From Chrysemys picta bellii (Eukaryota; Chordata; Testudines; Emydidae), in contig NC_088800.1 in the NCBI RefSeq assembly GCF_011386835.1, positions 23,612,572 through 23,676,571 on the forward strand: DNA of 64,000 nt, in the 5' to 3' direction. This document shows, piece after piece, positions 58,232 to 64,000 of this stretch (positions are counted from its first letter, which is position 1; each line of letters begins with the position of its first letter). The notes under the pieces are model-generated. The model saw nothing but the letters and a program-made list of their open reading frames with translations. It was not told the origin of the DNA and ran no database searches. The translations under genes were made by a program, and so were the position numbers.

Positions 58232-58827
58232 GTTATTCAAGGATCCAGAATATCCGATTAATACTGAAGCAAAACTATGCAGAAAAATTAATGCATTACA
58301 CTTGAGAAGCTATATGGCTAAAAAGTCAAATTTAATTTTATGGGCTTTGACAGTGCTGAGAGTGGCTGGATTTTGATGCTGAATCCAGCTCTAAATATGC
58401 AGCATCTGCTGTTCTGCCCATTCAGATGAAACTCTATTTTAATTCTGGATGGAACTTGATTCTGATTTCACAATGGTGTGCTGTAAATGAAGCAACTCCA
58501 TTAAGGACAGTGGAGCTACATCAGCGTAAGGGATGTGTACCTATGCGATCAAAAAGGATGGATCCAAATCAGGGCATAACTTAGAGCAGCCTCAGAGCTA
58601 TTCTAAGTTACATCACTGCAGGTAACCTCTGTACCTGCTGAGAGGCTGGTGGAACAGTGTGTGCTCCACCCTATCAGACATGTCCTGCCTCTACATGGAG
58701 CAGAGATGAGTGGTATAGAGCCTGCTATGCAAACTTCGTGGCCCTTGTTGATTCCTCTGGTGTCAAGGAGAGTCCTCAATTACCCCTCAAGGACAGCCAG
58801 AACAAGGGCAAAGGATTGAGCCTACTG
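58232..58827. other. Non-coding DNA
   Basis: A weak relic of the small palindromic family near 58455-58535. Nothing else recognised. Confidence 0.4.
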
Positions 58828-59069
58828 TGGGATTGTCTACCCAGCACAGCAAAGTGTTCGAGGGGTATGATCTGTAGAGTACTCTAATGTGCTGCGCTCT
58901 CACTGCCCCATGTAGACCCTGCTGACATGCTCTAAAAGTCTCCTCTTTTGAATGATCTTTTAGAGCGCTCCAGCAGGGGTCTACATGGGGCAATTGAGCA
59001 CAGTATTTTAGAGGGTTCTACAAATCACACCCTGTAGAGTGCTCTGCCATGCCATGTAGACAAGTCCCA
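58828..59069. mobile_element. Palindromic MITE with 'tgggattgtctac' ends
   Basis: The left end tgggattgtctacccagcac and the reversed right end tgggacttgtctacatggca are near mirrors. The middle repeats the pattern: 'ctgccccatgtagaccctgc' followed by 'tctaaaagtctcctcttttg' is mirrored by 'atcttttagagcgctccagc' then 'aggggtctacatggggca'. No coding capacity. No target duplication defined. Confidence 0.75.
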
Positions 59070-61357
59070 TGAGTAAATGTTGTTAACACTTGCTCTGTAT
59101 CCTATTTACTCTGCTTTCTAAACAGTTTGCCTCAGATGTAATATAGTAACTCTCTGAGCAGAATGCTTGTACAAATGTTTGAACTTCACATTTAGCACAG
59201 AGCAATCTGTGTCACGTTGCTTTTATAATAATTAAGAACCAGAAGGCAATCATACTAATGTCACGAGTGGAACCCAAAGGGCCAGTATAACATAACAGCA
59301 GGAAAAAATTGGGAGGGGGAATTTTTACCATATTTAGATTGTAGGATAATATATAAGTTGCAAATAATGAATGAAAAAATATCGCAAACGTCTATAATCT
59401 CTATATAAAAATCAACAATTACACTGGTGATGGTGCAATGTCACAGCAGGGGATGAAAAAACAGTGAAAATAATTTCTCTGTCAGAAAGGTAAAAAGCAT
59501 TGAATTGTCTATCCAGCTTTCGCTTTGGATATTCTTCTTCTGTATCAGAAGGCCACGGTTAGAGCTGGGCAAATATTGAAAAAATGTTCCATGAACATTT
59601 ATTCAGACTACAAATGAAAATTAACTTTTAACCATGGCCTTCATTTTCTATGAACCTTTGCACATGTGATATTTTGTTTGCCAGTCTTTTCAAGGAAAGT
59701 GAAAGTCTTGTGAATATTCATGGGAATGTATTTGGGCGGAAATTTCCAATGAAAACACCAGTGCAGCTAATCTGACATCTTTTTGATTGCCCTCTTTCTG
59801 TTTATAAAAGTTTCAGCATCTACTTAGGGATCAGAAATAGTACCATGTGACTCAGAAATATACCATAAAAAACAAATCATGAATGACAGTTGAGATTATG
59901 AATGCCTGATGATTAATCTATACCCTGAAATAATGAACAAAACCAAAGATTGTTTGTAGATAATTTGCAAATAGAAAAAAGGGCACAATTAGTATGGTAC
60001 ATTACTTGCTACGAACAGAACCCCTGCTCTACTCCTGGCTGACTGTTTATGGAATATGGTACCTGGTGTTCATGTTTTGCATTTTTGTAAGCCCTGGGTT
60101 TTTTTTTAAGTTTAAAAAGTAAACATGCACAGAGAACATAGAAGTATTGAATGAGTCTACCGAGCAACCTTTCGTAGCAGATATAATGTGAATTATTAGC
60201 TGCATAATACTGTTAAACTAATTGTGTTTTTTTTTAATTTTCTTAAGTGAGTGCACATGAAAGGTGTTGGGTTGACAACCCTAGAGACTGACACCCTCTT
60301 TTCATCCACAGAAAAGCTTATAGCATCAACAGTGGCAGTGCAGGCTCTTCATGCCCTCTTTCCAGCATATCTCTCTTCACAAGGGGGGTGGGGGGAATTA
60401 CCTCTGTTGGTGAGAGATTACTTCAATCTCCATTGAGTCCTCAACCTTTGGTCTCGCTATTGAGACTGCTAGCAAGGATACCAATTTTTGCCAAACAGAG
60501 GCAATATTGCGGCCGATAATGTTGGCTAGAACCTGGATTGAGACAGCAGCTCATTTCACACAGAAAACAGCCACGAGGGGTATCAACTTTTGATCACTAC
60601 TAATCAGGACCGAACGTGAGCCAGGGAGCAAGAAATATAAAGCTCCATACCAAACTCGTGAACCATCCAGTCCTCTTGAATGTTATTTTTCAGAAGAATG
60701 GTGTGCATCCTGCATTCATTAGCACCATCACTACTGTTGTCTTTCTGAATGTACTCCAGCCCAACATTGTTTTGCACCATTATAGGTAGGGAAATGTATT
60801 CTTTTTCAACAATATTCCCATGAACGGTGATTTTTCTCATTGACCTGCAATTTCATTGCACATTGTCTGTGTGTGACAAATTCATGTTCAGACTCAGTTT
60901 CTAGTTTTCAGAGCTGATATCCTCTACTAGCTATTACAATGTATACTGTTTACAGGATGTTCTCTGTGGGCAGAACATGCCTGTGGAATGTACTGGTGCC
61001 ATAGTCAATAAATGATTCAATAATTTTAACCAGAAATACAATAATGGGCCAGGTCCCCAGCTGGTGTAAATTGGTACAGCTCCATTAACCTCAATTAAGT
61101 GGAAGCACATTCTACTTTTTCTCCAGGAGCCTGGATATTTTCCCATATCCAACCATCTGTTTCACATTTCACTTCTCATCTCTGTTACACTTTCCTCTGT
61201 TAATTCACATTTCTTACCCCCAGTTCTTTGCAAACGTTTCTCATCCCAGACCTGACAAACTTACTCCACCAAACATATCTTACAGGATACTTATCCATAA
61301 AGAGTAACATGTGAGGTATCTACAGAAAGCTCGTAACTTGTCAAGATTCATCACCTT
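59070..61357. other. Non-coding DNA with dispersed repeat relics
   Basis: 59555-59745 resembles 25270-25470 ('agagctgggcaaatatt', 'ggaaagtgaaagtcttgtga'). 61046-61110 is a half-copy of the small palindromic family ('gggccaggtccccagctggt' then 'gtaaattggtacagctccat'). A minus-strand 78-codon frame (60604-60840) is described separately. Confidence 0.4.
60604..60840 (-). other. 78-codon open frame, unknown, possibly a decayed coding fragment
   Basis: The translation (MRKITVHGNIVEKEYISLPI ... VQNNVGLEYIQKDNSSDGAN ...) has a protein-like, non-low-complexity composition and is not the shadow of another frame. I see no domain, no splice sites I would trust and no neighbouring exon. It could be a fragment of a transposable element (the DNA just left of it, 60440-60600, feels repeat-derived) or chance. 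Confidence 0.2.
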
Positions 61358-62346
61358 TGTGAAATGTATGTATGGGTAATATTTAAGGAATAATGTATTT
61401 ATATTGAATGTATGCTTTATGGACTTGGAGTAGCCATTAGTCACCAGGAGAGACTGTGTCTCAGTGATGCCCCATTTGGGCAAAGGGGAATTCTACACCC
61501 TGCCCTGTTTGGCTGGCGATGCAATTCAAGACTCAATTGAGTGTTTGTGAAATGCTAAGATTTTGAATGGGAAACCTCAGAGACGACATCAAACAATCAA
61601 AACCACTTATAGGTTAAAATGAAACTTAACAACAAGACAAGGGGACATCTTGTGTGTGAAGAAACAAAAGGCTGTTTTCAGTGTAACACAGAGGAGGGAG
61701 AAACCTCTGTCTCCATTCACTGAGGAAACTTCTTGTGGAAAGGGGAGGCTTTCATGAATGTTTGGATCCTGGTTCTTGAGAAACCAGCCAGCTCTGTAAC
61801 AGACAACTTTGGGGGAAAGAGGGAAATCTACTTTAGCAGATAGGAAAGGTAACTACTGATACGTATGTAGACCGAGGTTTGCATTTCATGATTTTGTTTT
61901 GTATTGTAACCATCTGTTTCCATCACTCCCTCTTATTTCTAGTTAAATCTTTATTATTTTTTAAATAAACCTACTTTGGTTTTATCTTAGTGCTCATGAG
62001 TGCTGTCTGGTTTACAAGAGCAGTGATTTAAGGTAAAACTGGTAAATCGGGATACGCTTCACCTTTGGGTATAGAGGATCTGGAATTTCTGTGAGTAGCC
62101 AGCGTCAGGGGCTGGATATCCCAGGTGAATCATTCAAATGGACTTGGGGACTGGGGCGCATCTATTACTAACCTGCAAGGTGAAGACAGGACTGGCATAG
62201 CTCAGAGGAGAGTGCTTGAGTGGCTGAACGCCTGATGGTGTTAGGCAGCTAGCACCCAGCAAGGCACAGGCAAGACTCTCTCATGCAGGAGGCAGCGGGT
62301 AACAAGATGCCTCACAGTGCTGGGTGCCTGGGAACCATCACACCTT
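61354..62346 (+). repeat. Probable solo LTR with 4-bp target duplication
   Basis: A unit from 61358 (tgtgaaatgtatgtatgggt) to 62342 (gcctgggaaccatcaca) has TG...CA ends with TGTGA / TCACA inverted termini, flanked by cctt at 61354-61357 and 62343-62346. A polyadenylation signal AATAAA lies at 61964-61969 in a T-rich setting, two thirds along, as expected for the R region. The text after it ('tagtgctcatgagtgctgtc' ... 'gggactggggcgcatctatt' ... 'gcctcacagtgctgggtgcc') matches my memory of a turtle LTR U5. A 4-bp duplication fits class I-like endogenous retroviruses. The right end is firm; the left end was chosen partly because it gives the duplication, so it is less sure. Confidence 0.6.
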
Positions 62347-63480
62347 TTTAATAGCTTTCAGGACTGTATGAGACCTTCTTTATAGGAGATATACCATATA
62401 TTATAATAGACGTCTTATATAATTTGTTGTTTCTGTGCATAAGAATAATTTACTCTATCTTTAGGCAAGATTCCACAGGCTCTGGTGAGTTTTCACGTCT
62501 TTCATTGAGCAGCTGGAGTGCCATAATACCTTTGAAAGCACTAGTAGCGGGGCAGCCAGACTCAAGAGAGTGAGATTATTTTAGAATCTGAGCTGTTGTT
62601 GTATATTTGGGTTCTTTCTTCCAGCAGAAAGAGTTCATGATCTCTATACTCTAACTATTGACATTTACCTGCCCTTTCTTTCATTCCTAACTCTTTTTTT
62701 TTTGCTGTCATTCATGACTCTGATTCCAAAGTGACCTATTACCATTTGTCTTTTATTCCTGCACACTTTAGCAAAGACATCTTTTATGTTGATGTCTGCA
62801 TTCACCTGTCTTTTAGATTCCTCTAGACCTTTATACAGATCTGACCATTCTTTATGTGGAATGGCAACTCATCTGTATATATACTTCTAGCTCCCCACAC
62901 AGCTCTGCCAGTGAACCTCATTCCTGACCTATAGCATCTCCGCTATTCCCTGGGCCACTCTTGAGCTGAGACTGACAACCACGAGGTGCTTTGGTGGTGT
63001 TCACTAAATGCTAGGGTGAGATCACTGTGCACATTTTCACCTTTGACTTAAAGGCAAGATTTGGACCCGTGACCCAGAACTGAAAGATTCATGCACCAAC
63101 CCCCATCACTGCTTAACACAAACATGTCTAGAGAAGATTTTAAATATGGCTTAGTTCCTTTATTTGAAGATGGATCAGTGCCTTCCAGAACTCATACATG
63201 ATTACCAACATTCTTAGCATTTATTTACAGAGCGGCTATTCATAACAGTGAAGAATCCAAACAGCATAGAATGTACTTCTGCAACAGCTCTCCAGTTGTT
63301 TTTCTGCACAGCTCATTAGCTACCTAATGCTGCAAAGTTAATTGAGATTTGATGACACTCAGCATCTCACAGAAGAGGTGCCTAAGGGCCCACCGTTCGC
63401 TGTCTCCATTAACACCAAGACAGGGAAGCATTTGCCACACAATAATATTACTTTGCACTTGTTTACCATGCTTTTGATAT
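62347..63480. other. Non-coding DNA, nothing recognised
   Basis: Stops in all frames and no repeat boundary recognised. Confidence 0.4.
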
Positions 63481-63484
63481 GAAA

Positions 63485-63665
63485 TGATCAAAGTGCTTTA
63501 CAGAGGTGAGTATATATTATTATATCCCTTTTATAGAAGGGGAAAATAAGTCAAAGGTTGAGTGGTTTGCCCAAGGTCACAGAGCAAGTCTGTGTCAGAG
63601 CCACATTTAGAACTGATGTCTCCAGACTCCAGACTCCCAGTTCCGTGTTCTGCAGTCCACATTGC
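63485..63665 (-). mobile_element. MIR/CORE-type SINE, antisense
   Basis: 'aaagtgctttacagaggtga', 'tatcccttttatagaagggg', 'tttgcccaaggtcacagagc' and 'gtgtcagagccacatttaga' followed by 'actgatgtctccagactcc' follow the reversed order of MIR-type tRNA SINEs. The 'cccaaggtcacagagc' core is the best-conserved part. The tRNA-like head would be at the right end and is degraded. Confidence 0.8.
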
Positions 63666-63769
63666 CTCTTTTGAACACTCATGCTTAAGGATCAGGAAGG
63701 AATCTTTTCCTTCTCAGTGTATTCAGTGTTGTGTTTTGTTTTTTATCTCATTCTTCTAAAGCATGAAGG

Positions 63770-64000
63770 ATGGCCACGACTGGAGATAGGACACTGGATG
63801 GGGAGGGGAGAGGGTGGTGCTCTGAGGAGGTACACAGCATTCTCTCAGGTGCCTGGTTGGCTAGTTCTTGGCCACATGCTCAGGGTCTAACTGATCACCA
63901 TATGTGGGGTTGGGAGGGAATTTCCCCCCCAGGTCAGATTGGCAATAGCCTTGTGTAGGGGGAAGGGAGGGGTTCACCTTCTCTGCAGTGTGGGGTCTGA
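63770..64000 (+). mobile_element. CR1-type LINE 3' untranslated segment, cut by the window edge
   Basis: 'ggccacgactggagatagga', 'cactggatggggag', 'acatgctcagggtctaactg', 'atcaccatatgtggggttgg', 'gagggaatttcccccccagg' and 'tcagattggcaatagcc' occur in the order of a turtle CR1 3' region. The terminal octamers would lie beyond 64000. Frames across it are not genes. Confidence 0.7.

Overview
This window looks like intergenic or deep intronic DNA from a vertebrate nuclear genome, most probably a turtle. It is AT-rich and contains no operon-like gene packing, and nearly all open frames are short chance frames or lie inside repeats. Three things suggest a turtle: CR1 LINE 3' ends, one closing with a doubled ttcttatg octamer; tRNA-related SINEs with the 'gtagc...gtgttagtctg' head; and hAT and TAA-flanked MITE families known to me from turtle assemblies. 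The species assignment rests on recognition, not on a search.

Layout. 1-4.8 kb: mostly unique DNA with a degraded CR1 reverse-transcriptase fragment, a small palindromic element and an exact 34-bp direct repeat. 4.8-6.7 kb: a purine-rich block that is probably an unclassified retroelement. 8.77-9.03 kb: a CpG-rich TAA-flanked MITE. 9-17 kb: old amniote-type repeats and microsatellites. 17.3-21.7 kb: SINEs and a hAT-like MITE. 23.96-24.03 kb: the only candidate exon of a host gene (start codon, signal-peptide-like stretch, GTAAGT donor), followed by a palindromic hAT MITE. 26.3-26.8 kb: an antisense LTR-like fragment. 31.8-34.9 kb: three DNA elements in a row, a TAA-type MITE, an element flanked by a 10-bp duplication, and a foldback hAT element with a 222-codon transposase remnant. 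39.5-40.65 kb: a hAT element nested inside a TAA-type MITE. 41.0-42.2 and 46.3-47.5 kb: two independent solo LTRs of one family. 42.9-43.2, 45.9-46.2, 51.3-52.1, 57.7-57.9 and 58.8-59.1 kb: further DNA elements. 48.4-49.0, 52.95-53.16 and 63.77-64.0 kb: CR1 3' ends. 58.0-58.2 kb: a nearly perfect tail-to-tail SINE palindrome. 61.4-62.3 kb: a probable solo LTR.

No complete protein-coding gene, rRNA, functional tRNA gene or CRISPR array could be supported, and no multi-gene system is present. The biology here is transposable-element history: target-site duplications, nesting order, foldback structures and a possible conserved LTR hairpin.
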